Numbered from the stretch's first letter, positions 51,194-60,023 are shown. The stretch: 64,000 bases of DNA from Comamonadaceae bacterium (GCA_947455145.1 CANGME010000005.1:62001-126000); one strand, 5' to 3'. Numbers and translations: made by a program. Notes: generated by a model from the letters alone, not told the origin.

Positions 51194-51685
51194 TTACTTC
51201 AGCAGCTCTTTGACCTTGTCAATAGCCGCCACAGCGCACTGCTCGTCCAGATGCCCCCCAGGAGCACCGCCGACACCGACGGCACCGATCACCTCATTAC
51301 CCACTTTGATCGGCACCCCGCCGCCGAGCAGCAAGAAGCCGGGGATATGGGCCACATTGGCCGCAGCAGGGTTCTTTTGCGCACCCTCCATCATGGCCAG
51401 CGTCGTATTCTTGGCCGATGCCGAGGTATAAGCTTTTTGCTGACTGGCCGCCAGTGTGTGAGGGCCAGCGTTGTCCGCACGCTGAACCGCGCGAACCGAA
51501 CCGGCCCGGTCAACCACCGTGGCCGTCACGGCATAGCCGTTGGCGGTACAGGTCGCCACCGAGGCAGCAGCAATTTGATTGGCCAAATCGAGGGACATGT
51601 TTTTTTCTGCACGAACGGCCTGAGCACTGGCGATACCTGCGGCCGCACAAAGTACAAGCGCAGACATATGGTTGATTTTGAGCAT
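51194..51685 (-). CDS. Secreted GlcG/HbpS-family heme-binding-like protein
   Basis: A 163-residue exported protein of the GlcG/HbpS (DUF336) family. A signal peptide ends near SAQAVRA. The domain shows MSLDLANQIAAASVATCTANG, VTATVVDRAGSVRAVQRADNAGPHTLAAS, KKAYTSAS-like helices and the strong C-terminal motif LLGGGVPIKVGNEVIGAVGVGGAPGG. HbpS in Streptomyces is an extracellular heme-binding redox sensor that modulates the SenS-SenR two-component system. Here the gene lies directly downstream of a sensor kinase and regulator pair. The ATG at 51685 puts the signal at the N-terminus. Confidence 0.87.
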   Translation of the reverse strand: MLKINHMSALVLCAAAGIASAQAVRAEKNMSLDLANQIAAASVATCTANGYAVTATVVDRAGSVRAVQRADNAGPHTLAASQQKAYTSASAKNTTLAMMEGAQKNPAAANVAHIPGFLLLGGGVPIKVGNEVIGAVGVGGAPGGHLDEQCAVAAIDKVKELLK

Positions 51686-51773
51686 GTTTTCTCCTGAAAT
51701 TTCAATAGGGTCACGGTTCAATCAACCGCCATCCCACTGTAAATTTCTCTGTCGCCATTGCCTATTCGTACGG

Positions 51774-51800
51774 CTACGGTGCGGGCTCCGTAGAACTACG
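51774..51800. promoter_or_regulatory. Inverted repeats upstream of the HbpS-like gene
   Basis: CTACGG (51774-51779) with CCGTAG (51788-51793), overlapping CGTAG-AA-CTACG (51789-51800). A further TACGG precedes. The block lies about 90-115 bp upstream of the HbpS-like start and overlaps the regulator's stop codon. TACG-rich inverted repeats suit FixJ/LuxR-type response regulators, so this may be the target of the adjacent regulator. Confidence 0.45.
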
Positions 51801-52443
51801 CGCTAAGGTCACCGTCCACCAACGCGGCGTAGGCCCGAATGAGTTGAGCCAGGGACACGACTTCAAGCTTGTCAAACAAGTTTGCCCGATGGGTCTCTAC
51901 GGTGCGCGGCGACAGCCCCAGCGCACGGCCCATTTCTTTGTTGGTCAAGCCGCCCACGATCAAGCCCAAAACTTCCCGCTCGCGCTCGGTCAGCTGAGCG
52001 TAGCGCGCACGGGTGATCGCGTCCGTTTGCGTGCGGGCGCGTGACTTGATGTGCTGGCGAACCGCATTTTGCAGGGCCTCCAGCAACAGCTCGTCATTCA
52101 CCGGTTTTTCCAGAAACTCCGCTGCACCCGACTTGAACGCACGTCGGCACATGCTGACCGTGCCGTGCCCAGTCAGCATGATCACAGGTTGATCCACGCC
52201 TTCGGCAATCAACGTGTCCAGCACGGTCAACCCGCTGATACCGGGCATGCGCACGTCCAGCACGATGGCGCCAATCGCATGCCGGTCGAAGCTCGTCAAA
52301 AACGCATGTGGATCGCTCCAACTTTGGACGCGCAGCCCCACGGTGCCGATCAACAAGGACAGCGCATCACGAACCGCCTCGTCATCGTCAATCAGATGAA
52401 TCAGCGGCGACTGGGGAGTGTCTTGTGCGCTCATGGCCTTCAT
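51796..52443 (-). CDS. FixJ-family response regulator
   Basis: A 215-residue response regulator. The receiver domain has the acidic cluster LIDDDEAVRD (19-26), the phosphoacceptor Asp63 in VLDVRMPGISG, the Thr in IMLTGHG and the Lys in EFLEKPVND. The output is a LuxR-type HTH (LTEREREVLGLIVGGLTNKEMGRALGLSPRTVETHR). The receiver plus LuxR layout matches FixJ, TodT and StyR. The ATG at 52443 overlaps the kinase stop by 4 bp, so the pair is coupled. Confidence 0.92.
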   Translation of the reverse strand: MKAMSAQDTPQSPLIHLIDDDEAVRDALSLLIGTVGLRVQSWSDPHAFLTSFDRHAIGAIVLDVRMPGISGLTVLDTLIAEGVDQPVIMLTGHGTVSMCRRAFKSGAAEFLEKPVNDELLLEALQNAVRQHIKSRARTQTDAITRARYAQLTEREREVLGLIVGGLTNKEMGRALGLSPRTVETHRANLFDKLEVVSLAQLIRAYAALVDGDLSA

Positions 52444-53915
52444 GCCAAGGGTAGATTCAGACAGAACTCGGCACCCCGGGGGGCGCGGTTGGTCGCCACC
52501 AAAGTACCACCCATCCCGGCCACCAGAGATTCACTCAAGCTGAGCCCAAGCCCCAGCCCACCAGGTCGGGTGGTGAAAAAGGGTTCAAAAATGCGTGTGA
52601 TCACATCAACCGCGATTCCCGGACCTGTGTCACACACACTCAGTTGCCCACTCCCCCCCGAAGTACTCAAAACCAGCACAAGGCTGCGCTCCCCGGCTGG
52701 AACCTGGTCCAGCGCTTGCAGCGCATTCATCAGCAGGTTGTGGATGATTTGTTCCAGTGCCACCGGTTCGGCACGCACCTGAAAAGGTGCGCCAGCCAGT
52801 TGAATAATGGGCTCAATAGATCGACGCTGCATTTCAGGCTCCAGCAAATGCAGCGCTTGTCTCGTCAGCACTTGCAGATCCACGGCCTGAATTTTGGCCT
52901 GCTCGTCAGGTTGCTCCACCACATGGCGCAAGCGGTTCACCACGTCTGAGGCGCGCTGGGCTTGACCCACAGCGCCCTGAATGGCCGCTTGCGCCAGATG
53001 CAGGTCAGGCGGATCTTCGTTCAGTAAACGATTGGCGGCCTGGGCGTTAGCCAACATGGCCGTCAAGGGTTGATTCAGCTCATGGGCCATGCCGGCGGCC
53101 AGTTCACCCAGTGTATTGAGGCGAGCCACCTGTCCGAACCGCAACAGCTCTTCAGCCCGGCGGCGGTCTGTCGCTTGACGCAACCCAACCCGAACGACCT
53201 GCAATAGGGCCGCCACCAGCAGCGTCCAGAGGAGCATCATGACCCACGGAAGTTCATCCCAGCCCACGCGCCGCTGGGCCACCACGTCAAAGGGCTGGCT
53301 GTCAGTGGCCAGCACCTTGTGGAAATCGAATTGCCGCACACCCGGACTGGCCCGCTGAAATTGAACGCCGCCCGGCTGCAACTCAAACGCCTGCCCCCCA
53401 TAGTCAAGCGCCATCCGCACCGGACTGGTCGCAGGCTGTGCCGGCCACTCCTGCCAGGGCACCATGCTGTGAATGTCGATCAGGACGGCATAGCTCGTCG
53501 GCTCGGCTCCCATCACAACCCAGTAACGACCTTTTGAGAAATCAGCCTCAGCCAAAGCAGCACGCTTGAATCGCCGGGACTCGGTCTCAGCCGCCTGGAG
53601 CGAAGCCGTGGGCCAATGTGCATCTCGGCTGCGGCGCAGGATGGAGATGATCTGGGGATACACCGACGACAGCCGCTGTTCAGGCTCCGCCTGGGTGTCT
53701 GCTGAGCGCAAAAGAGTGAGGGTGGACAATACCGCATCATGCTGAACAGCCCGCTGGCTTAACAGGCGGTGCGCAATGCGGGCGTCCGTTTCAAAGGCCT
53801 CCCGAATCGTTGTCAGTTCAGACTGGGTAATCAAAACCACACCCACACACGAGACCAGCAACCAGCTACCCAGCCAGGGTGCGTATCGTTTGAGAGGGTT
53901 GGCGCGGTAAAGCAT
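52440..53915 (-). CDS. Sensor histidine kinase (FixL-type HisKA, periplasmic sensor)
   Basis: A 491-residue membrane kinase. TM1 is near the start (APWLGSWLLVSCVGVVLITQ) and TM2 at ~230 (ELPWVMMLLWTLLVAALLQV), giving a ~190-residue periplasmic sensor region with no recognised domain. The H box is LGELAAGMAHELNQPLTAML (His ~277), the N box is LEQIIHNLLMNAL, and the G boxes are VCDTGPGIAV and GGLGLGLSLSE. The cytoplasmic half looks like FixL/DctB-type kinases. The ATG at 53915 removes an unrelated upstream frame that runs over the divergent hydrolase gene. Confidence 0.9.
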   Translation of the reverse strand: MLYRANPLKRYAPWLGSWLLVSCVGVVLITQSELTTIREAFETDARIAHRLLSQRAVQHDAVLSTLTLLRSADTQAEPEQRLSSVYPQIISILRRSRDAHWPTASLQAAETESRRFKRAALAEADFSKGRYWVVMGAEPTSYAVLIDIHSMVPWQEWPAQPATSPVRMALDYGGQAFELQPGGVQFQRASPGVRQFDFHKVLATDSQPFDVVAQRRVGWDELPWVMMLLWTLLVAALLQVVRVGLRQATDRRRAEELLRFGQVARLNTLGELAAGMAHELNQPLTAMLANAQAANRLLNEDPPDLHLAQAAIQGAVGQAQRASDVVNRLRHVVEQPDEQAKIQAVDLQVLTRQALHLLEPEMQRRSIEPIIQLAGAPFQVRAEPVALEQIIHNLLMNALQALDQVPAGERSLVLVLSTSGGSGQLSVCDTGPGIAVDVITRIFEPFFTTRPGGLGLGLSLSESLVAGMGGTLVATNRAPRGAEFCLNLPLA

Positions 53916-53966
53916 GACCGCATTTTGCACGTCATCCAGTCCATCAAAAATCCCTATGATTCCCTG

Positions 53967-54902
53967 ATGTACCCAATCAAAAGAACTGCCACCAACGAAT
54001 TCATCCCCCTGCGCCATCTGCACTACCACGTGCACTGCTGGGGCACGCCCTCTTCCACACCCGCCTCCACGCTGCCACCTCTGGTGCTGCTGCACGGCTG
54101 GATGGACGTGGGTGCGTCCTACCAGTTCGTGGTGGACGCGCTGAGCGAGGCCTTCATTCAAAGCAGACAGATCATCGCCCCCGACTGGCGCGGCTTTGGC
54201 CTTACCAAGACCGTGGCGCAAGACAGCTTTTGGTTCCCCGACTATTTGGCCGACTTGGACTGTCTGCTCGACCACTACGCACCCGGCCAGCCCGTGGACT
54301 TGGTCGGTCACAGCATGGGCGGCAACGTCGCCATGATTTACGCCGGCGTGCGCCCCGAGCGCGTGCGCCGCCTCATCAATCTGGAGGGCTTTGGCATGCC
54401 CGCGACTAAGCCGGAACAAGCAGCAGGGCGCTACGCCCAATGGCTGGACGAGCTCAAGAGCCTGCACCGGGGCGCGATCGCCCTCAAGCCCTACAGCGAC
54501 GCAGCAGGCGTGGCCCAACGCCTGATGAAAAACAACCCACGCTTGAGCGCTGACAAAGCCGCGTGGCTGGCCCCGCACTGGGCACAACCCAACGCGCAAG
54601 GCCAGTGGCAAATTTTGGGCGATGCGGCGCATAAGATCGTCAACGCCAACCTGTACCAAGTGCCCGAGCTGCTGGCCATTTACCAACGCATCACAGCGCC
54701 AACGCTGGTGGTAGAGGCCAGCATCAACCAGATGGCGCAGTGGTGGCAAGAGCGCTATTCCATTGCCGAGTTTCATGAGCGACTCAAGCATGTACCCCAG
54801 ATGAGCCAAGCCCTGGTCGCCGACGCGGGCCACATGCTGCACCACGACCAGCCGCAGCAGGTGGCGGCGTTGATTGAGGGGTTTGTGTCATCCAGCTTCT
54901 GA
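53967..54902 (+). CDS. Alpha/beta hydrolase
   Basis: A 311-residue alpha/beta-fold hydrolase. The oxyanion region is PLVLLHGWMDVGASY, followed by IIAPDWRGFGLT. The nucleophile elbow is DLVGHSMGGNVAMIY (Ser in GHSMGG, ~residue 120), and the catalytic His is in VADAGHMLHHDQP. Substrate not determinable; MhpC/epoxide hydrolase or esterase types are similar. The ATG at 53967 begins just after the divergent kinase promoter region (51 bp). Toxin-antitoxin genes follow. Confidence 0.88.
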   Translation: MYPIKRTATNEFIPLRHLHYHVHCWGTPSSTPASTLPPLVLLHGWMDVGASYQFVVDALSEAFIQSRQIIAPDWRGFGLTKTVAQDSFWFPDYLADLDCLLDHYAPGQPVDLVGHSMGGNVAMIYAGVRPERVRRLINLEGFGMPATKPEQAAGRYAQWLDELKSLHRGAIALKPYSDAAGVAQRLMKNNPRLSADKAAWLAPHWAQPNAQGQWQILGDAAHKIVNANLYQVPELLAIYQRITAPTLVVEASINQMAQWWQERYSIAEFHERLKHVPQMSQALVADAGHMLHHDQPQQVAALIEGFVSSSF

Positions 54903-54939
54903 TATTTTCAAGTCAATTAATTGGAGTTACAATAAACTG

Positions 54940-55251
54940 ATGCTCACCATCATTGAAACACCCATTTTTCAACGCATGGTGGATGGAATATGGAGCCAAT
55001 CGGAGCGCGAGGCTTTCGTGGTCTACATCAGCGAGAACCCCACTGTTGGCGATGTCATACCGGGTGCGGACAGTCTGCGCAAAGTGCGTTGGAAGCGTGA
55101 GGGAATGGGTAAAAGCGGTGGTGCACGGGTGATTTACTACACCCGGCTTGCCCATGGCGAGGTGGTGTTGCTTGCGATCTACGCCAAGGCCAAGTTTGAC
55201 AACATGCCTGTTGAAGTTTTGAAATCATGGAAGGAGGCGTTTGATGCCTAA
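54940..55251 (+). CDS. RelE/HigB-family toxin of a type II toxin-antitoxin pair
   Basis: A 103-residue RelE-superfamily toxin of the COG4737 type: IIETPIFQRMVDGIWSQSERE at the start, GADSLRKVRWKREGMGKSGGARVIYY in the middle and VLLAIYAKAKFDNMPVEVL at the end. Members cleave mRNA on the ribosome and are held inactive by the antitoxin. GGAG precedes the ATG at 54940. The toxin gene comes first and overlaps the antitoxin by 8 bp. Codon use resembles the flanks. Confidence 0.87.
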   Translation: MLTIIETPIFQRMVDGIWSQSEREAFVVYISENPTVGDVIPGADSLRKVRWKREGMGKSGGARVIYYTRLAHGEVVLLAIYAKAKFDNMPVEVLKSWKEAFDA

Positions 55252-55534
55252 AGCAAAAATGGACGATGAAATGCAAGCCTTTGCCGCCGATGTGCTGGCC
55301 TCTATCGGGCAGGCCAAGCGAGGTGAGACTGCCAGAGCCCACAAGCCCGCAGATATTGCTGTGTATAAAGCGCGTGGTCGCCCTGTGGGAACCGTCAAAG
55401 GCGACTCCAAACAAGCGGTCACTGTGCGCTACAGCCCCGACGTGCTTGCTGCCTTCCGTGCCACTGGCGCAGGTTGGCAGGCCAGGATGAATGACGCCCT
55501 AAAAGAGTGGCTGCAAACGCATTCGGTTGCTTGA
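55244..55534 (+). CDS. BrnA-like antitoxin
   Basis: A 96-residue antitoxin. The C-terminal half, KQAVTVRYSPDVLAAFRATG followed by GWQARMNDALKEWL, is the ribbon-helix-helix BrnA-type DNA-binding domain. The N-terminal half is Lys/Ala-rich and probably wraps the toxin. AGGAGG before the ATG at 55244 is strong. BrnA normally pairs with BrnT; here the partner is a RelE/HigB-type toxin, a mixed pairing. It probably represses its own operon. Confidence 0.85.
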   Translation: MPKAKMDDEMQAFAADVLASIGQAKRGETARAHKPADIAVYKARGRPVGTVKGDSKQAVTVRYSPDVLAAFRATGAGWQARMNDALKEWLQTHSVA

Positions 55535-55540
55535 GCCAAG

Positions 55541-55657
55541 CTGCCCCGCTACAGCCTCAAAGACCTTGCTTGGGCGTTTGGATTCCACTATGCGACGATC
55601 AGTCGGTTTGTGAAGGCGCAAGAATTGACTGCTGCTGATTTGGCGAGGAGGAAATGA
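55541..55657 (+). pseudogene. C-terminal remnant of a REP-associated tyrosine transposase
   Basis: 39 codons with no start reading LPRYSLKDLAWAFGFHYATI, then SRFVKAQE and a stop. This is the helix-turn-helix tail found at the C-terminus of many REP-associated (Y1) transposases. The catalytic Y1 part is absent. A REP-like half element lies 440 bp downstream. It is a decayed mobile-element fragment behind the toxin-antitoxin pair. Confidence 0.6.
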
Positions 55658-55688
55658 TGAAATTGTGGGCTATTCCTGACCCCTTTCT

Positions 55689-56125
55689 TTGCGCAGTGCC
55701 GACAGTGGTGACTTCATGGCCGCTACTTTGCAGCCGGGTGAGCGCCGCTTGCCCAGTGCAGACGAGTTGCAGTTGATGAGCCAACTGGTTGCGCAGCTTA
55801 AAGAGGGGGATGCCCCCACCCCACACTGCAAGGCGACAGCCTGCAAAACCTGCAAGACTGGGCCACGCAGGGCCAGGTGACTATTCAGAGCGCAGTGAGC
55901 ACGGCCAGTGGTGTCCCAAGCGCTAGTGCTGTCACAAGTGGCTCCACCCTGACCGAGACCGCCACCACCCAAACGCGCCTGAACCAAGTCTTCATGGTCG
56001 GCCCGCAAGACCGCTACCTGAGCTTCACCCTGATCAACCTGGCGCTAGACGATGCAGCCAACGACTTTGATTCAGGCGGCTTCAAGGATGGACTGGATTT
56101 GCGCCTTCGCGGGAATGACGCGTAA
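55689..56125 (+). pseudogene. Fragment of an unidentified protein split by a frameshift
   Basis: Two overlapping frames look like one broken gene. The first gives RRLPSADELQLMSQLVAQLK. The second, one frame away, gives LQGDSLQNLQDWATQGQVTI, then SAVSTASGVPSASAV and QDRYLSFTLINLALDDAAND before running into a REP-like half element at the end. The Ser/Thr/Ala-rich middle suggests a large secreted repeat protein, but I do not recognise it. No start codon with a ribosome site is visible. Confidence 0.45.
56101..56122. repeat. REP-like half element
   Basis: Contains CCTTCGCGGGAATGACG, the right arm and centre of the palindrome type at 40689-40719. It forms the 3' end of the broken frame (residues LRGNDA). 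The left arm is missing. Confidence 0.6.
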
Positions 56126-56192
56126 CGAGACAGGCGCGGGCTGATTCGAGTTCCCATGAGAAAATAAGCGATTACTTTCAGGAACTCGAATC

Positions 56193-57297
56193 ATGGACGC
56201 AGAACGCATCAACCTCATCGGCACCCGGCTCAACGACTTGAGCCTGCGCACGGCCGAGTTACGGGGGTATCTTTGACTACGATGCCAAAGCCGAACGACT
56301 GAGGACGGTCAACGCCTCGCTGGAAGACCCCACCGTGTGGAACGACCCCAAGCGCGCCCAGGAGCTGGGCAAAGAGAAGAAAACGCTGGACGGCGTGGTG
56401 GTTTCGCTGGACGGGCTCACCAGTGAGCTGGCCGACAACCTTGAGTTGTTCGAGATGTCCAAAGAAGAGGGCGACGAGGCCGGTCTGGAATCGATTGAGG
56501 CCGAGGGGGCCAAGCTGGCTGCCATCGTGGAGCAGCTCGAATTCCGCCGCATGTTCAACAACCCGGCCGACCCGCTGCCCGCCTTCCTGGACATCCAGGC
56601 CGGGGCCGGGGGCACCGAGGCCTGCGACTGGGCCAGCATGCTGCTGCGCCAGTACCTCAAATACGCGGAGCGCAAGGGCTTCAAAGCCACGATTGAAGAC
56701 GAAACGCCGGGCGACACCGCAGGCATCAAAGGGGCGACCATCAAGATCGAGGGCGACTACGCCTTTGGCCTGCTGCGCACCGAAACCGGTGTACACCGCT
56801 TGGTGCGCAAGAGCCCGTTTGACTCATCCGGCGGTCGCCACACCAGCTTTGCCAGCGTGTTTGTGTACCCGGAGGTGGATGACTCGATAGAGATCGACAT
56901 CAACCCCTCTGACGTGCGCGTGGACACCTTTCGCGCCAGCGGCGCGGGCGGCCAGCACATCAACAAGACCGACTCGGCCGTGCGCCTGACGCACATCCCC
57001 ACCGGCATCGTGGTGCAGTGCCAAGACGGGCGCAGCCAGCACAGCAACCGCGATGTGGCGTGGAAGCGCCTGCGCAGCCGCATGTACGACTTCGAGATGA
57101 AAAAACGCATGGTCGAGCAGCAAAAGCTAGAAGACACCAAGACGGACGTAGGCTGGGGCCACCAAATTCGCTCCTACGTGCTGGACCAAAGCCGCATCAA
57201 GGATTTGCGCACCAACTACGAAACGTCGGCCACTCAGAAAGTGCTGGATGGCGATTTGGATCAGTTCATTGAGGCTTCGTTGAAGCAAGGGGTTTAA
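56193..57297 (+). CDS. prfB: Peptide chain release factor 2 (programmed +1 frameshift)
   Basis: RF2 of 367 residues, made by programmed frameshifting. Codons 1-27 run from ATG 56193 to an in-frame TGA at 56274; the rest continues in the +1 frame from GAC at 56275. The tripeptide anticodon SPF is in [13 protein letters not shown] and the catalytic GGQ in [21 protein letters not shown]. It releases peptides at UGA and UAA. The frameshift regulates its own level: low RF2 favours the shift. pepN follows 2 bp downstream. Confidence 0.95.
56262..56277 (+). promoter_or_regulatory. prfB: prfB +1 programmed frameshift site
   Basis: CGGGGG (56262-56267, anti-SD-pairing), TAT, then CTT TGA C: the canonical slippery site with the spacing used in E. 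coli. The ribosome slips at CTT and skips one T to read GAC. The start at 56193 and the next ATG-free frame both fit. Confidence 0.93.
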
Positions 57298-57299
57298 GC

Positions 57300-60011
57300 A
57301 TGTTGCAACTTCGTGAGGCCGATGGCCCCGCCATGATCATCCGCCGCGCCGACTACAGCGCGCCCGCGTTCTGGATCGACACCGTCGATCTGACCTTTGA
57401 CCTGGACCCGGCCAAGACACGCGTGCTCAACAAAATGACACTGCGCCGCAACCCCGACGTGGCCGCGCAAGCGCTGCGCCTGGACGGTGATGAGATCAAC
57501 CTGGCGCGGGTGCTGGTCAACGGCCAAGGCACCTCGTTCAAGATGGATGGCAACCAGCTCGTGCTGGAAAACCTGCCTGCGGGCCACGAGCCCTTTGCGT
57601 TGGAGATTTTTACCACCTGCGCGCCGGTGAAAAACACCAAGCTCATGGGCTTGTACGTCAGCAACGAGTCCTTCTTCACCCAGTGCGAGGCCGAAGGCTT
57701 TCGCCGTATCACCTACTACCTGGACCGCCCCGATGTGATGGCCAGCTTTACGGTGACGCTGCGCGCCGACAAGTCCCCCTACCCGGTGCTGCTGTCCAAC
57801 GGCAACCTGGTGGACAGCGGCGCGCTGGAAGACGGCCCCAATGGTGCTAGACACTTTGCCAAGTGGGTGGATCCGCACAAAAAGCCCTGCTACCTGTTCG
57901 CCCTGGTGGCGGGCAAGCTCGTGGCCCGCGAGCAGTGCATCACCACCCGCTCCGGCACCGATCACCTTCTGCAGGTGTACGTGCGCCCCGGCGACCTGGA
58001 CAAGACGGAACACGCCATGAACTCGCTGATGGCCAGCGTGGCCTGGGACGAGGCGCGCTTTGGTTTGCCGCTCGATCTGGAGCGGTTCATGATCGTGGCC
58101 ACCAGCGACTTCAACATGGGCGCGATGGAGAACAAGGGCCTGAACATCTTCAACACCAAGTACGTTCTGGCCAGCCAGGCCACGGCCACGGACGCAGATT
58201 TCTCCAACATCGAGAGCGTGGTGGGCCACGAGTACTTCCACAACTGGACGGGCAACCGCGTCACTTGCCGCGACTGGTTCCAGCTCAGCCTGAAAGAAGG
58301 CCTGACGGTGTTTCGCGACCAGGAGTTCAGCCAAGACATGGCGGGCGAGGCCTCCGCCCGCGCCGTCAAGCGCATTGAAGATGTGCGCGTGCTGCGCACC
58401 GCACAATTCCCCGAAGACGCAGGCCCCATGGCCCACCCAGTGCGGCCGGACCAGTACCAGGAGATCAACAACTTCTACACCGTCACCATTTACGAAAAAG
58501 GGGCGGAAGTCGTTCGCATGATGCAGACCCTGGCCGCCACGCCCAGCGAGGGTATCTCGGGCCGGGCTGGTTTTGCCAAAGGTATGACGCTGTACTTTGC
58601 GCGCCATGATGGCCAAGCCGTCACCTGTGACGATTTTGCGCAAGCCATTGCCGACGCTAACCCCGCCTCTGATCTGGCGCGCCTGCTACCGCAGTTCAAG
58701 CATTGGTACAGCCAATCGGGCACGCCACGGGTACGTGCCCAGGGTGTGTATGACGCGAGTGCGCGCAGCTACACCCTCAACTTGGAGCAAAGCTGCGCGC
58801 CCACCCCGGGCCAGAGCGAGAAACAGCCCTTTGTGATCCCCGTGGCGCTGGCCTTGTTGAGCGCCGATGGCAGCGAGATCAGCGGTACGCAACGCACCCA
58901 CGTCCTGACGCAAACCAGCGAGACCGTGGTCTTCACAGAACTCGACGCTGAACCCGTGCCGTCCCTGTTGCGCGGCTTTTCTGCGCCCGTGGTACTGGAC
59001 TGCGATTACTGCGACACCCAGTTGCTCACCCTGCTGGCCCATGACAACGACCCCTTCAACCGCTGGGAGGCGGGGCAACGCTTGGCGCTCAAACTCGCAC
59101 TCCAGTTCATCCAAGGTCATGCCCACCCCGCCGAATCCAAAGTACTGGACGCGGCCTACATCGACGCCATGCGCAGCGTCTTGCGTCACCCTACGCTGGA
59201 TGCGGCCTTCAAGGAACTGGTGCTGACCCTGCCCGCCGAAACCTACATCGCAGAGCAACTGGCCGTGGTGGATCCGCAGCGCATCCATGCCGTGCGCGAA
59301 GCCATGCGCGAGCAACTCGCGCATGAGCTACAAGCCGACTGGCAATGGGTTTATGAGGTGTACGCCAACAACGCAGGCTACCGGCCTGACGCCGTCTCGT
59401 CGGGCCGACGTGCCCTCACCGGCTTGGCCCTCACCATGTTGTGCCTTGCAGCGCGCCAGACCCACGATGTCATCTGGCCCGGCAAGGCCTACCAGCGCTT
59501 CAAAGACGCAGGGAATATGACCGACCGCTTCAACGCCCTGCACGCGCTGGTGAGCAGCGGCCATGAACTCGCGGCGCAAGCGCTCACACGCTTCCACGCC
59601 ATGTTCAAAGACGAAGCCTTGGTGCTGGACAAATGGTTTGCCCTGCAAGCCGGGGCCTGCGACCGGGGTGGTCAAGTGCTGCCTGCTGTGCGCCAGCTCA
59701 TGACCCACGCCGACTTCACCGTGCGCAACCCGAACCGCGCGCGCAGCTTGATCTTCAGCTACTGCAGTGCTAACCCGGGGGCCTTTCACCGGGCGGATGC
59801 CGCAGGCTATGTGTTCTGGCGCGAGCGAGTCATCGAGTTGGACAGCATCAACCCCCAAGTCGCCGCACGTTTGGCGCGCGGACTGGACCGCTGGAAGAAA
59901 CTCGCAGAGCCCTACCGCAGCGCCGCCCGAGAAGCCCTGACCCGCGTCGCCGCCAAGACCGACTTAAGCAACGATGTACGCGAAGTTGTCACCCACGCAC
60001 TTGCTGAATAA
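57300..60011 (+). CDS. pepN: Aminopeptidase N (M1 family)
   Basis: A 903-residue gluzincin aminopeptidase of the E. coli PepN type. The exopeptidase motif is NMGAMENKGLNIF, and the zinc motif VVGHEYFHNW (HEXXH, ~residue 310) is followed 18 residues later by the third ligand Glu in SLKEGLTVFRDQEF. The last ~300 residues form the helical C-terminal domain, ending in VREVVTHALAE. Length is close to the E. coli enzyme. The ATG is 2 bp after the prfB stop. Confidence 0.93.
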   Translation: MLQLREADGPAMIIRRADYSAPAFWIDTVDLTFDLDPAKTRVLNKMTLRRNPDVAAQALRLDGDEINLARVLVNGQGTSFKMDGNQLVLENLPAGHEPFALEIFTTCAPVKNTKLMGLYVSNESFFTQCEAEGFRRITYYLDRPDVMASFTVTLRADKSPYPVLLSNGNLVDSGALEDGPNGARHFAKWVDPHKKPCYLFALVAGKLVAREQCITTRSGTDHLLQVYVRPGDLDKTEHAMNSLMASVAWDEARFGLPLDLERFMIVATSDFNMGAMENKGLNIFNTKYVLASQATATDADFSNIESVVGHEYFHNWTGNRVTCRDWFQLSLKEGLTVFRDQEFSQDMAGEASARAVKRIEDVRVLRTAQFPEDAGPMAHPVRPDQYQEINNFYTVTIYEKGAEVVRMMQTLAATPSEGISGRAGFAKGMTLYFARHDGQAVTCDDFAQAIADANPASDLARLLPQFKHWYSQSGTPRVRAQGVYDASARSYTLNLEQSCAPTPGQSEKQPFVIPVALALLSADGSEISGTQRTHVLTQTSETVVFTELDAEPVPSLLRGFSAPVVLDCDYCDTQLLTLLAHDNDPFNRWEAGQRLALKLALQFIQGHAHPAESKVLDAAYIDAMRSVLRHPTLDAAFKELVLTLPAETYIAEQLAVVDPQRIHAVREAMREQLAHELQADWQWVYEVYANNAGYRPDAVSSGRRALTGLALTMLCLAARQTHDVIWPGKAYQRFKDAGNMTDRFNALHALVSSGHELAAQALTRFHAMFKDEALVLDKWFALQAGACDRGGQVLPAVRQLMTHADFTVRNPNRARSLIFSYCSANPGAFHRADAAGYVFWRERVIELDSINPQVAARLARGLDRWKKLAEPYRSAAREALTRVAAKTDLSNDVREVVTHALAE

Positions 60012-60023
60012 TCAAGGAATCCT

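Noticed and set aside
53916-54845. N-terminal extension of the sensor kinase by 310 codons
   Set aside because: The extension is antisense to the alpha/beta hydrolase, and TM1 begins right at ATG 53915.
57294-58643. A 449-codon minus-strand frame opposite pepN
   Set aside because: pepN carries full M1 motifs on the plus strand; the antisense frame is His/Val/Gly-rich noise.
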